Assembly: GCA_902603905.1 (NCBI GenBank)
Contig: CACKWM010000003.1
Coordinates: 32,649-96,648 of the forward strand
Direction of reading: 5' to 3'
DNA: 64,000 nucleotides
From: an uncultured Pelagibacteraceae bacterium
Lineage (GTDB): Bacteria > Pseudomonadota > Alphaproteobacteria > Pelagibacterales > Pelagibacteraceae
Every line of letters begins with the position of its first letter. Within the stretch, counting starts at the first letter, position 1. Under the pieces are notes generated by a model. The model was given only the letters and a program-made list of their open reading frames with translations, was not told the origin of the DNA and did not search any database. This document shows positions 16,799 to 25,832 of the stretch, in pieces. Position numbers and translations under genes: made by a program.

Positions 16799-18172
16799 TT
16801 ATTCTGTTTTTCTATCAACGGGTTGCTCAATTGATTTTTCTTCTTTTTTGTAGACAACGCCTTTTCTATCAAGCATTTTCTTAACTTTTTCAGTGTAAGG
16901 CTCTTCAATATACTCTGCTGTAGGATCTAATTCTAATCCAGCCGGAGTAATTGTTGCTGGAATAGGGGTAAAAGTAGAGTCTGGGTTATCTGCAACTTTT
17001 CTAATATTCATTCTATAAACACCAAATGTTCCGATCACAATATGCATAATTATTAAAAAAATAAAAAAACCATTCATATTAAACCATTCCATAAACAGGG
17101 AGCAAATTATAGGGCCACTTATTGCACCAATTCCAAATATTAACTGAAGACCACCACCAGCAGCTACGAATTTTTCTTTAGGCACAAAATCATTTGTATG
17201 TGCAAGATTTAAAGAAAACAAAGGAAGGCATAAACCTGCATAAAATCCAACTGCTAAAAAAAATAAAACTTTATTAATTGGTAATTCAATTGATAAATAC
17301 ATATTAACAAGACTTGATCCAGAAAAAATAATTGCAAAAAAAGAAAAAAATGCACATAAAAAAGTAACGATGACAATTATTTTTCTTCTATCAAATTTAT
17401 CTGAAAAATAACCAATTGGTCCTTGAAAAAGAACACCAGATATAGTTGCTATAAAAAGTAAAATTGAAGTTTCAAATAGTGTAAAATTAGATTTTGTAGC
17501 ATATACAGCCATTAAAGAAAAAAAAGCAGCGTGTATTACACCTGTACAAAAAGAACTTACAGCTCCAAGTGGAGAAATTTTATATAATTCTTTAATACTT
17601 ATAGTTCCTATTTTTTTAAATTTAGGAGTAGGTCTTTTTGTTAAAAGAATGGGTACCAATGCTAGAGATAGCAATACTGAAACTAAAATAAATGGTTCAT
17701 AGTTTTTAGGATCACTTACGTTAAGTAACAGCATTCCAATTCCCAATCCAATATAAAGAATTATCATGTATGCTGATAATAATTGCCCTCTATTTTTATT
17801 TGTTGCTCTGTCGTTTAACCAACTCTCAGCTACTATGTAACAGCTTACCAAACTAATTCCTGTTATAATTCTACTTAAAGTCCACATTACTGGATTTACA
17901 TAAACAGCTGCTAACAAGGCACTTAAGGAAGCTAATGAAGCAAAAGCAGCAAATACTCTTATGTGTCCAACTTTTTGTACTAATTTGGGAGTAGTTTGTG
18001 ATCCTGAAAAGTAACCAATGAAGTAACCAGCCATAAATATACCTGTTGTGATTACACTAAAATTTTCAGCAACCGATCTGATACCCATTAATTGCATTTG
18101 AAGACCGTGAGCGATCATCATTGTTCCTATGCCAGCAAATAGTGGCCAAGATCTTGTTACTTCTTTATGCAT
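16799..18172 (-). CDS. Major facilitator superfamily transporter
   Basis: This inner-membrane transporter has 457 residues and about 12 hydrophobic segments. It has the MFS loop signature between helices 8 and 9 region as GYFSDKFDRRK and a conserved RIITGISLVSCYIVAESWLNDRA segment in helices 4-5. That segment is typical of the YcaD/UMF-type alphaproteobacterial branch. The last ~65 residues form a charged cytoplasmic tail. The substrate is unknown. It ends three bases from the coiled-coil gene, with no terminator visible between them. Confidence 0.85.
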   Translation of the reverse strand: MHKEVTRSWPLFAGIGTMMIAHGLQMQLMGIRSVAENFSVITTGIFMAGYFIGYFSGSQTTPKLVQKVGHIRVFAAFASLASLSALLAAVYVNPVMWTLSRIITGISLVSCYIVAESWLNDRATNKNRGQLLSAYMIILYIGLGIGMLLLNVSDPKNYEPFILVSVLLSLALVPILLTKRPTPKFKKIGTISIKELYKISPLGAVSSFCTGVIHAAFFSLMAVYATKSNFTLFETSILLFIATISGVLFQGPIGYFSDKFDRRKIIVIVTFLCAFFSFFAIIFSGSSLVNMYLSIELPINKVLFFLAVGFYAGLCLPLFSLNLAHTNDFVPKEKFVAAGGGLQLIFGIGAISGPIICSLFMEWFNMNGFFIFLIIMHIVIGTFGVYRMNIRKVADNPDSTFTPIPATITPAGLELDPTAEYIEEPYTEKVKKMLDRKGVVYKKEEKSIEQPVDRKTE

Positions 18173-18226
18173 ATATATTTGTCTGCTTATTACTTACTTG
18201 AAATTTTGCAAGTAATTAGTTCTGAT

Positions 18227-19084
18227 TTATGTTTTTTTTAAGGCTAGGAACGAATGAACTGCAATTGTTAATATGATCACTGAGCCACCTAATATAGTTT
18301 CCAAACTAGGTTGTTCTTTAATAACCAACCATACCCAAACTGGACCCAGTATAGTTTCTAGCAGAAAGAAAAGATTAACTTCAGCAGCTGTAATAAACCT
18401 TGGAGCTATTGTTACCAAAACAAAAGGTATAGCTACACACATAATACACATAAGAGGAATAAAAATTATGTCATTTCCAACTAACTCAAAGTTTTTTACA
18501 AAGAAAAACGCAAAAATAGCAACACATAGCTTGCCTATTACTGCCGATGGTACAAGATCTCTATCTTTGGCATATCTTGCTAAATTAGCATTACAAGCAA
18601 GCCCAAATGCTGTCACTAGACCAAAAAAATCACCATAGAAATTACCTAAATTAAGCGAGTCATAGAAAATATAAACACAAGCTAGAAAAGTTATTATTAT
18701 TGCAGTCCAAGTTTTTTTGTCAGGAGCTTCTTTTAAAAATATAGCTCCCAATATAGCAGAAAGCATTGGGGCTAGAGCAATCATTACTAAAGTATTGGCA
18801 ACATTAGTATTTTGAATAGATATTATAAAAGTAATGTTACATGCAGAGAAGCTGAAAATATAAAATATTCCTGGATAACCTATTCCAAATAGAACTTTAA
18901 GAAAATTTTTATTATAAAAAATTAATGTACCAATTAAAACAAACACAAAAGGTATTGCTCCTCTATAGAACAACATTCCCCAGGTATCTATACTGGATAA
19001 TCTAATTAATAGAGAGTCTGGAGTAATAAGAAATACAGCTATAAATGCTAGAAGGGATCCTTTTTGCTGATTTGTAAGGTTCAT
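18227..19084 (-). CDS. EamA-type (DMT superfamily) transporter
   Basis: This 285-residue membrane protein has ten predicted helices in two EamA repeats. ANTLVMIALAPMLSAILGAIFLKE closes the first half, and LFFLLETILGPVWVWLV is the matching segment in the second. It is transcribed away from bhmT, with about 300 bases of riboswitch leader between them, and lies 54 bases from the MFS gene. The cargo is unknown. It resembles the transporter at 10241-11146 in overall plan but not closely. Confidence 0.85.
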   Translation of the reverse strand: MNLTNQQKGSLLAFIAVFLITPDSLLIRLSSIDTWGMLFYRGAIPFVFVLIGTLIFYNKNFLKVLFGIGYPGIFYIFSFSACNITFIISIQNTNVANTLVMIALAPMLSAILGAIFLKEAPDKKTWTAIIITFLACVYIFYDSLNLGNFYGDFFGLVTAFGLACNANLARYAKDRDLVPSAVIGKLCVAIFAFFFVKNFELVGNDIIFIPLMCIMCVAIPFVLVTIAPRFITAAEVNLFFLLETILGPVWVWLVIKEQPSLETILGGSVIILTIAVHSFLALKKT

Positions 19085-19157
19085 TTAAAAATTGTTATAA
19101 ATTTATATATATATTTTTTATCATTGTTTTATTAATTTACTTATAGTATCTTTTAAA

Positions 19158-19220
19158 TAGCGCCGATTTAAGTCGAATTGCGGGGCGCTATAAAAAATCC
19201 TGCTAAACAGATGTTTCCAT
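19158..19220 (+). promoter_or_regulatory. SAM-II riboswitch aptamer
   Basis: The P1 stem is exact: TAGCGCC at 19158-19164 with GGCGCTA at 19184-19190. The loop holds GATTTAA and ATTGC, and the 3' side has GCTAAA at 19202-19207; these are the conserved pseudoknot segments of SAM-II. A -10-like TATAGT at 19142-19147 would start transcription just before P1. SAM-II binds S-adenosylmethionine and turns off methionine-cycle genes. A tandem SAM-II/SAM-V arrangement before bhmT is known from SAR11. Confidence 0.88.
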
Positions 19221-19223
19221 GTG

Positions 19224-19253
19224 AACCACCTTTTTAGCAGGTGGTTTTTTTTT
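19224..19253 (+). terminator. Intrinsic terminator of the SAM-II switch, with competing antiterminator
   Basis: AACCACC (19224-19230) pairs with GGTGGTT (19240-19246), followed by a T run to 19253. CCTGCTAAA in the aptamer (19199-19207) is exactly complementary to TTTAGCAGG (19233-19241), which overlaps the terminator's 3' arm. The two folds exclude each other. SAM holding the aptamer strand in its pseudoknot would free the terminator and stop transcription. Confidence 0.85.
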
Positions 19254-19275
19254 GAATCATTTCTCAATTAATAAA

Positions 19276-19401
19276 CCGGGTATTTGAACCGTATTGTGCA
19301 CCCAGCAAAAGCTAAAGCACTAAAAAGGAGAAAAGGGCTCAATTTATTTCCCATTTAGTTAATTTAATGGGCTTCTTTTCTCCATTAGTTTGGAGAAAAA
19401 A
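19276..19401 (+). promoter_or_regulatory. SAM-V riboswitch and translational expression platform
   Basis: P1 is GGGT (19278-19281) with ACCC (19300-19303). The pseudoknot is GTGC (19296-19299) with GCAC (19317-19320), followed by TAAAAAGGAG. Downstream, CTTTTCTCC (19375-19383) can pair either with GGAGAAAAG next to the aptamer (19327-19335) or with the true Shine-Dalgarno, GGAGAAAA (19392-19399). A small hairpin, CCCATT/AATGGG, lies between (19350-19371). This looks like a strand-exchange switch that exposes or hides the bhmT ribosome site. Confidence 0.8.
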
Positions 19402-20460
19402 ATGAAAAAAAGAAGTTTAAAAGAAAGATTAGATAAAGGTCCTGTTATATGTGCAGAAGGTTTTCTTTTTGAAATAGAAAAGAGAGGCTATATGTCTTCT
19501 GGAGAGTTTGTTCCAATGGTCTCATTAGAAAATCCTGAAGCTTTATTAAATTTACATAGAGATTTTCAGCACGCAGGTTCAGATATAGTTCAAGCATTTA
19601 CTTATAACGGACACAGAGAAAAAATGCGCGTTATTGGCAAAGAGGAATTGTTAGAACCTCTTAATAGAGCAGCATTACAAATTGCAAAAGATGTTGCAAT
19701 TAGTCCAATGGGTAAAGATGAAAACTTAATGGCTGGAAATATTTCAAATTCAAATATTTGGAATCAAAATGATAAAAAATCCCAATTAGAAGTAGAAAAA
19801 ATGTTTCAAGAAATGGTGGCTTGGGCAGTTGATGAAGGTGCAGATATTTTAATTGGTGAAACTTTTTATTATGCAGAAGAAGCTTACAAAGCTTTAAAAG
19901 TAATGAAAGAAACTGGACTTCCATCTGTGATTACTATTGCCCCATATGGTGAAAATATTATGAGAGATGGAATTTCTATTCTTGATACTTGTAAAGAACT
20001 AGAACAACTAGGCGGCGACGTAGTTGGAATGAATTGTCATAGAGGACCTAATACAATGATGCCTTATCTAAGAGAGATCAGAAAAGAAATAAAGTGCCAC
20101 GTAGCTGGATTACCCATTACTTATAGAACAACCGATGATCATCCAACATTTTTTAATTTACCTGATGATAATGGATGTTCTTGTCCTTCACCTCATGAAA
20201 CAACTTTTCCTACAGCCTTAGATCCAATGCAATGTAGCAGATATGAAATTGGACAGTTTGCAAAACAAGCTTATGATTTAGGAATAAATTATTTAGGTGT
20301 CTGTTGTGGAGCAACCCCTATGTTAATTAGAGAAATAGCTGAAGCAGTAGGGTTAAAAGTTCCTGCTAGCAAATATAGAGAAAACATGGAAAATCACTAT
20401 ATGTTTGGAAAAAATAAAAGAATTCCAAAGCATATAAAAGACTATAGAAATAAAGCATAA
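19402..20460 (+). CDS. bhmT: Betaine-homocysteine methyltransferase
   Basis: This zinc enzyme makes methionine from homocysteine using glycine betaine as methyl donor. The start is ATG 19402, seven bases after a GGAG site; an in-frame TTG at 19390 is rejected because it lies on that ribosome site. The 352-residue barrel has zinc ligands C212 (GMNCHRGP) and C301-C302 (LGVCCGATP), the Hcy-S-methyltransferase arrangement. It is controlled by the SAM-II/SAM-V leader directly upstream, consistent with feedback by the methionine-cycle product SAM. SAR11 imports betaine and lacks many biosynthetic alternatives, so this is probably a main methionine source. Confidence 0.92.
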   Translation: MKKRSLKERLDKGPVICAEGFLFEIEKRGYMSSGEFVPMVSLENPEALLNLHRDFQHAGSDIVQAFTYNGHREKMRVIGKEELLEPLNRAALQIAKDVAISPMGKDENLMAGNISNSNIWNQNDKKSQLEVEKMFQEMVAWAVDEGADILIGETFYYAEEAYKALKVMKETGLPSVITIAPYGENIMRDGISILDTCKELEQLGGDVVGMNCHRGPNTMMPYLREIRKEIKCHVAGLPITYRTTDDHPTFFNLPDDNGCSCPSPHETTFPTALDPMQCSRYEIGQFAKQAYDLGINYLGVCCGATPMLIREIAEAVGLKVPASKYRENMENHYMFGKNKRIPKHIKDYRNKA

Positions 20461-20488
20461 TTGTTTTATAATTTGTTGTTCATAAATT

Positions 20489-20866
20489 ATGATTAAACAA
20501 ATACTAAGCAAAGATGTAAGGGATTATGTAAAAGTTAATCCTAAATCAGTGTTACTTGATGTAAGAACTGAAGAAGAATGGAATATTGATGGAAAACCAG
20601 ATGGTGAAAAAATTTTATTAAAAACCCATTTTTTAACGATTCAATTTGCTGACAAAACTTTTAATCAAAATTTTATTGAAGATTTTAAAAAGTTAAATAT
20701 TGATAAAGATCATGAAATATTAACCATGTGCATGGGAGGTGTTAGATCTCAATCGACTGCAGAACTTTTAACAAAAGAAGGTTACAATTGTATAAATATT
20801 TCAGATGGTTTTTTAGGTAACGCTGAAAATCTGGGTTGGAAAAAATCAGGCTTACCTAGTAAATAA
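20489..20866 (+). CDS. Rhodanese-like sulfurtransferase domain protein
   Basis: This single-domain rhodanese has 125 residues. The N-terminal motif is LLDVRTEEEWNIDG. The active-site loop is CMGGVRS, with persulfide cysteine C81 and R86, and the end is GFLGNAENLGWKKSGLP. The CxGGxRS loop is typical of sulfur-carrying rhodaneses. It follows bhmT by 28 bases, so the SAM riboswitches may also govern it and it may have a role in sulfur metabolism. A specific donor or acceptor cannot be assigned. Confidence 0.88.
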   Translation: MIKQILSKDVRDYVKVNPKSVLLDVRTEEEWNIDGKPDGEKILLKTHFLTIQFADKTFNQNFIEDFKKLNIDKDHEILTMCMGGVRSQSTAELLTKEGYNCINISDGFLGNAENLGWKKSGLPSK

Positions 20867-20879
20867 AAAGAAATTAACT

Positions 20880-21434
20880 TTACTGCGAATAAGGTTTTCT
20901 AGAAAATATTTTTTTAACCATTGGTTCAAACTCCTTTAAAGGCAATGATTTGAAATTTGGGTCAAAAGATGTTTGGTCCCAATTTTCACAGAAATCTAAA
21001 GTATCTTTATAGTATTTATGTCCTTTATATTTGTCTCTTTGATTTCTATTACCACCTAGGTGGTGCACATAGTAGTACATTTGAAACTCACCATGTTTTT
21101 CGATAATCCAATGAGTTTTTTCACTTACGTAGGGCTTAAGAACCGCAGCAGCATATTCTGAATGATTTAAGGGAGCCAGCTCGTCACCAATATCATGCAG
21201 CAGGGTAGCAACAACCATTTCATCGTTAGCTTTGTCATTTAAAGCTCGAGTTGCTGATTGCAATGAATGTTCCAATCTAGTTATTCGGTAGCCTTCTAAA
21301 GTATTAGTTAGTCCACTCATAAATTTGATTAATCTATCAGCAGTGCCTTCAATATATTTTTTTTCATGTTTTTCTAACAATAGATAATCTTCTTTTGTAC
21401 CATCTTTCATTTGTACAAATTTTACTGTTTTCAT
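20880..21434 (-). CDS. HD-domain protein with a possible diiron ligand set
   Basis: The 184-residue protein has H56, H80-D81 (LLHDIGDEL), H91 (NHSEYAA) and H114 (EKHGEFQ), then an aspartate at D153 or D158 (WDQTSFDP). That six-ligand pattern with late Asp recalls HD oxygenases such as MIOX and PhnZ. The Tyr/Glu pair of PhnZ is absent: aligned on H56, Leu46 and Tyr49 stand there instead. An HD phosphohydrolase is therefore equally likely. It follows purF by four bases and faces the rhodanese gene across 13 bases, so it is probably transcribed with cvpA and purF. Function unknown. Confidence 0.6.
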   Translation of the reverse strand: MKTVKFVQMKDGTKEDYLLLEKHEKKYIEGTADRLIKFMSGLTNTLEGYRITRLEHSLQSATRALNDKANDEMVVATLLHDIGDELAPLNHSEYAAAVLKPYVSEKTHWIIEKHGEFQMYYYVHHLGGNRNQRDKYKGHKYYKDTLDFCENWDQTSFDPNFKSLPLKEFEPMVKKIFSRKPYSQ

Positions 21435-21438
21435 AAAT

Positions 21439-22920
21439 TCAATTGTTAGAAGCTGTACTTAATAAAGATAATTGAGTTATTTTATCATCACCTAGATTGT
21501 CAATTGGTTTAACTGGATATTCTCCAGTGAAATAATGATCTGTAAGTTGTGGGTAGGTATTATTTCTTTTATCAAAACCCATTGCTCTATACATTCCGTC
21601 AATTGATAAAAACTTTAAAGACTTTGCATTTATATATTTACAAATTTCTTCATTTGATTTATTCGCAGCTAAGAGTTCTTTTTTAGTAGGTGTATCTACG
21701 CCATAAAAATCAGGAAACTTTATTTCAGGAGAAGCAATTCTAACATGAACTTCTTTAGCCCCAGCATCATAAAGCATTTTTACTATTTTGTGTGAAGTCG
21801 TTCCTCTAACGAGTGAGTCATCAACTAAAATAATTTTTTTATTTTTAATAGATGATTTATTAGCATTTAATTTTAATTTCACTCCTAAGCTTCTTATTTT
21901 TTGCGCTGGCTCAATAAAAGTTCTTCCAACATAATGATTTCTTATTATTCCAAGCTCAAATTTTTTACCTATATGTTGACTATATCCAATCGCAGCAGCA
22001 TTTCCAGAATCTGGAACGGGTACAACTAAGTCCGCTTCAACATTTGTTTCTTTAGCAAGCTCAATCCCAAAATTTTTTCTATATTCATAGGCACATTTTC
22101 CATTAAGAACACTATCTGGCCTTGAAAAATAAATATATTCAAAAACACATGGTCTAGCTTTTTTAACGGGGAAAGGTTTAATACTTTTTAACTTATCATT
22201 TTCTGTATAAACAATTTCACCATTTTCTACATCTCTAATAAATTTTGCTCCTATAATATCTAATGCACAAGTTTCCGATGCAAAAACATAGGAATTTTTT
22301 AATTTTCCAATCACCAAAGGTCTTATTCCAAAAGGGTCTCTTACTCCAATTAAAGTGTTTTGTGTAAGCATAACTAATGCGTATCCTCCTTGAATTTGAA
22401 ATAACGCGTCAACTATTTTGTCAATTGTTTTATCTCTTTTTGATTTTGCTATTAATTGAACAATTGTTTCTGTATCAGATGTTGTGTGAAAAATTGCACC
22501 ATCTTCAACCAATTTAGTTCTTAGAGTAATTGCATTTGTTAAATTTCCATTGTGAGCAACTCCAATACCGCCTGCGTTAGTATCAGCAAAAAAAGGTTGT
22601 ACATTTCTTATAGTTGTTCCACCAGTGGTGCTATATCGATTGTGACCTATAGCATAATTACCTGGTAAATTTTTTAATACTTTTTCTTTATTAAAGTTGT
22701 CACCAACAAGTCCAAATCTTTTTTCTGAATGATATTTTTTATTACCAAAAGAAACAATACCACAACCTTCTTGGCCTCTATGTTGCAAAGCATGCAGTCC
22801 TAAAGCTACAAGGGTAGATGCATCAGCGCTATTGCAAATTCCAAAAACACCACACTCTTCTTTTATTTTTGGATTATAATTCTTCAATCTTTTCTTTAGA
22901 TTCTTTATATTTTTTTTCAT
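21439..22920 (-). CDS. purF: Amidophosphoribosyltransferase
   Basis: PurF catalyses the first committed step of purine synthesis, forming phosphoribosylamine from PRPP and glutamine. In its 493 residues a 22-residue leader precedes the catalytic Cys23 (EECGVFGICN), which becomes N-terminal after self-processing. The glutaminase half includes GHNRYSTTGG. The PRPP loop is ILVDDSLVRGTTS near 362. The start lies 47 bases inside the end of cvpA, as in many proteobacteria. The leader is typical of the Bacillus-type enzyme. Confidence 0.96.
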   Translation of the reverse strand: MKKNIKNLKKRLKNYNPKIKEECGVFGICNSADASTLVALGLHALQHRGQEGCGIVSFGNKKYHSEKRFGLVGDNFNKEKVLKNLPGNYAIGHNRYSTTGGTTIRNVQPFFADTNAGGIGVAHNGNLTNAITLRTKLVEDGAIFHTTSDTETIVQLIAKSKRDKTIDKIVDALFQIQGGYALVMLTQNTLIGVRDPFGIRPLVIGKLKNSYVFASETCALDIIGAKFIRDVENGEIVYTENDKLKSIKPFPVKKARPCVFEYIYFSRPDSVLNGKCAYEYRKNFGIELAKETNVEADLVVPVPDSGNAAAIGYSQHIGKKFELGIIRNHYVGRTFIEPAQKIRSLGVKLKLNANKSSIKNKKIILVDDSLVRGTTSHKIVKMLYDAGAKEVHVRIASPEIKFPDFYGVDTPTKKELLAANKSNEEICKYINAKSLKFLSIDGMYRAMGFDKRNNTYPQLTDHYFTGEYPVKPIDNLGDDKITQLSLLSTASNN

Positions 22921-23416
22921 TAGGGAATTCTTTAATTAGATAACTACTACCTTTTTTAACATATGGAAAGGTCAATGATTTTTTAATATTTAATGGCCAA
23001 TTATTATGATTATAGAATATATTTGCAGTTGCAAATATACACACGCAAATAATATATCCTCTTATAAATCCAAAAAAGAATCCAAATATTGCATCAAGCT
23101 TTCCAAGACCAGAATATTTGACTGCCTTACTTATTCCTTTGTTAATCATTAATATTATAAAGATAACTATGACAAAAATTGAAATACCTAATACAACATC
23201 TAAAACATATTCATTATCAATTATGTCTTTTACATACGGTTTGGCCCTAGGAAAAATAACAAGGGTAACAACGTAGGCTAACAACCATTTAAAAGCTGCA
23301 AGCAAGCTTAACACAAAACCTTTTCTAGAACATTTAATTAACGAAAGAACTGTAAAAAAAATATAAATTAAGTCAAAACCTGAAACTTCATTATAAAAGT
23401 TTTTTAATATTTCCAT
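22874..23416 (-). CDS. cvpA: CvpA family membrane protein
   Basis: This inner-membrane protein of 180 residues has four hydrophobic segments and the family RKGF and GKLDAIFGFFFGFIRG motifs. CvpA is linked to colicin V production and envelope homeostasis. It sits directly upstream of purF in proteobacteria, as here, overlapping its start. The C-terminal tail (YKESKEKIEEL) is charged. It lies 12 bases downstream of the MMPL exporter, suggesting one transcript from there to the HD gene. Confidence 0.88.
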   Translation of the reverse strand: MEILKNFYNEVSGFDLIYIFFTVLSLIKCSRKGFVLSLLAAFKWLLAYVVTLVIFPRAKPYVKDIIDNEYVLDVVLGISIFVIVIFIILMINKGISKAVKYSGLGKLDAIFGFFFGFIRGYIICVCIFATANIFYNHNNWPLNIKKSLTFPYVKKGSSYLIKEFPNEKKYKESKEKIEEL

Positions 23417-23427
23417 GATTAGCTAAG

Positions 23428-25809
23428 CTAGTTGCTAAAAGGTTTTGTTATTAATATCAGTGAGGGCAAGAGAGTCAGGACAGAAATCATTGCTAATAAC
23501 ATGGCAATACCAGTAAAAACTCCAAAATAAATAGTTGGAATAAAATTAGAAAAAATTAAAATTGAAAAACCAAAAACAATAGTAATAGAGGTGTTAAGTA
23601 TTGCTATCCCAACTGTTGAGTGACATAATTTTAATGTATCTTCATAATTATTTGTTTTGCTAAATTCTTCTTTAAATCTATATATATAGTGAATACTATT
23701 ATCAACTGCTATACCAATGGTAATAGCAGCAATGGTTATAGTCATCATGTCTAAAGGAATACCAAGTAATCCTATTATTCCTAAAATAAAAAATGCTGCA
23801 ATAAAGTTTGGAACTACACCAATTAAAGATAGTTTTATATTTTTGAATAATACCAGAAACATCAAAAAAATTCCTATCATAACAAAGCCTAAAGTTAGTA
23901 TCTGAGATTTGAACAAACTTTGCAAAAGATTGTTAAATAAAATTAGAACTCCTGCCAATTTGAATTCTTCATTTTTAAATCCAAGTTTATTTTCTAAATC
24001 ATATTGAATTTTATTTATTAACTCATTTCTTCTTAAATTTTTTTCTGAATCTTTAATTCTTAAACTAATCCTTGCTTCGTTGTCTTCAATAGAAATGTAA
24101 GGATCAACAATTTCTTTTTTTATATTTTCTGGAATTTTGGTATAAAGAACTCCCATTTCTAAACTTCCAAGTGGCTCATTGTTGTTTAATTGAGTTGCAA
24201 CTTGAATAATTGATGAAAAAGAGAGAACTTTGCCAATAAAAGGCAATTCTTCTAGGTAATTATGAACTTTTTCAATTTTGTCAATTTTATCTTTTGTGAA
24301 CCAATATTTTCTATCATCTTGTTCTTCTTCATCTTCCCAATCATCAAAGTCTTCATCATCATCGGTTTCATTTTTTTGTTTAGTTGGAAATTTTAAAATT
24401 ATTTCAAGAGGAGTAGTTCCTCCCAATTTTTCATCTATAAGTTTCATGCCTTTATAGATTTCAGTTTTTTTATTAAAATAATTAATAAAACTATTTTCCA
24501 CTTCTAATCGACTAATGCCTATTATGCTTAAAATAACAACTAAGCCAGTTACTGAAAAAATTGTTGTTTTATTTTCTATGGAAACTTTTCCAAAAAATTC
24601 AGTTATTTTAGAATTACTTTGTTCTTTGATAGTTGTTTTTTCTGAAGATAAAAAATTTAATATTGTTGGCAATAAAGTAAAAGTGATTATGAATGATGTG
24701 ATTAAACCTAATGACATCATCCACCCAAAATCAATAATTGGTTTTATTTCACTAAAAATTAATGAAAGAAAAGCACAAATTGTAGTTAAGACAGTATAAA
24801 TTATAGGCCAAAACATTTTAGAAGTTGTCATTAAAATTATTTCAGAGTTTTTTAAATCAGGATTATTTTTTTTTAGTTGTAAAAAACGTGTACTCATATG
24901 AATATTCATTGCCATTGTTAAAATTAACATTAGAGCAATAAAGTTTGAGGATATTACTGTAACTTTCCAGCCTAGCAGGCCAAGTAGACCTGTCATAATT
25001 AAAACAGAAAAGAAGCAGCTACTTATTGGCACTATGATCCATACTATTTTTCTAAAAACAAACCAAAGTGTTGCAATAATAAATAATAAAACTCCAATAC
25101 CAAAAACAATAATGTCACTTTTGATAAATGTCATCATATCATCAGCTATCATAGGTATTCCGCCAAGGTGAATTTTTCCTACATCACTATAGCTTTTAAT
25201 TATTTCTCTGATTTCAAGAATATTCTCATGATTTTTTTTTTTTAAAACATTTTTGTAATTTTCAATTTCTCTTTTATTTTTTAATTGTTTTAATTTTTCA
25301 TCTTTTTTAAGATTAACAATAATTCCAGTAGTTTTTCCATCTTCGCTTATTACAAAATTTTTAAAAACTGGGCTATTTAAAATTTCATTGAAACCTCTTT
25401 CTTTATCTATTCCTTCACTTTTTAATGTGCTAAAATTTTTGAGTCTTTCAGTTAATGTATCATCTGTACTATGTAATAATGGAATATCTAATAGAGTTAT
25501 AACGCTATGAACCCAGTCTAAGCTTTGAATTTTATACTTTAAACTTAGAAGATTGTTCATAGAATTTTCAGAAACCATGGCTTCTTTAGGAGTATAAGTT
25601 AAAACTAAAAATTCTTTTGCACCGTATCTTTGTGTAACTTCTCGGAGATATTTTAAATCTGGATCTCCTTCAATTAAAAGGGTATCAGATGATGCGTCTA
25701 GCGTAAAATTTTTAGAAAAATATCCAAACCCCAATAATGCAATAATTAAAAGTACAAATATTGCTTTAGGTTTTTTAAGAACATTATTTTGATATAAATG
25801 TGAAAACAT
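23428..25809 (-). CDS. MMPL/RND-superfamily exporter
   Basis: This 793-residue membrane protein has two repeats, each a soluble periplasmic domain and a bundle of membrane helices (first bundle ~220-390, second ~620-790). One N-terminal and one central helix complete the 12-helix plan. The second bundle has GIPLDMMTITIAAITIGIAVDN, typical of sterol-sensing/MMPL transporters. A very acidic linker (about 20 D/E residues near 475-495) is unusual. Such proteins move lipids, hopanoids or other hydrophobic molecules. The substrate is unknown. It follows dnaB by 23 bases. Confidence 0.85.
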   Translation of the reverse strand: MFSHLYQNNVLKKPKAIFVLLIIALLGFGYFSKNFTLDASSDTLLIEGDPDLKYLREVTQRYGAKEFLVLTYTPKEAMVSENSMNNLLSLKYKIQSLDWVHSVITLLDIPLLHSTDDTLTERLKNFSTLKSEGIDKERGFNEILNSPVFKNFVISEDGKTTGIIVNLKKDEKLKQLKNKREIENYKNVLKKKNHENILEIREIIKSYSDVGKIHLGGIPMIADDMMTFIKSDIIVFGIGVLLFIIATLWFVFRKIVWIIVPISSCFFSVLIMTGLLGLLGWKVTVISSNFIALMLILTMAMNIHMSTRFLQLKKNNPDLKNSEIILMTTSKMFWPIIYTVLTTICAFLSLIFSEIKPIIDFGWMMSLGLITSFIITFTLLPTILNFLSSEKTTIKEQSNSKITEFFGKVSIENKTTIFSVTGLVVILSIIGISRLEVENSFINYFNKKTEIYKGMKLIDEKLGGTTPLEIILKFPTKQKNETDDDEDFDDWEDEEEQDDRKYWFTKDKIDKIEKVHNYLEELPFIGKVLSFSSIIQVATQLNNNEPLGSLEMGVLYTKIPENIKKEIVDPYISIEDNEARISLRIKDSEKNLRRNELINKIQYDLENKLGFKNEEFKLAGVLILFNNLLQSLFKSQILTLGFVMIGIFLMFLVLFKNIKLSLIGVVPNFIAAFFILGIIGLLGIPLDMMTITIAAITIGIAVDNSIHYIYRFKEEFSKTNNYEDTLKLCHSTVGIAILNTSITIVFGFSILIFSNFIPTIYFGVFTGIAMLLAMISVLTLLPSLILITKPFSN

Positions 25810-25832
25810 TTAATACCATTATATATTTTATA

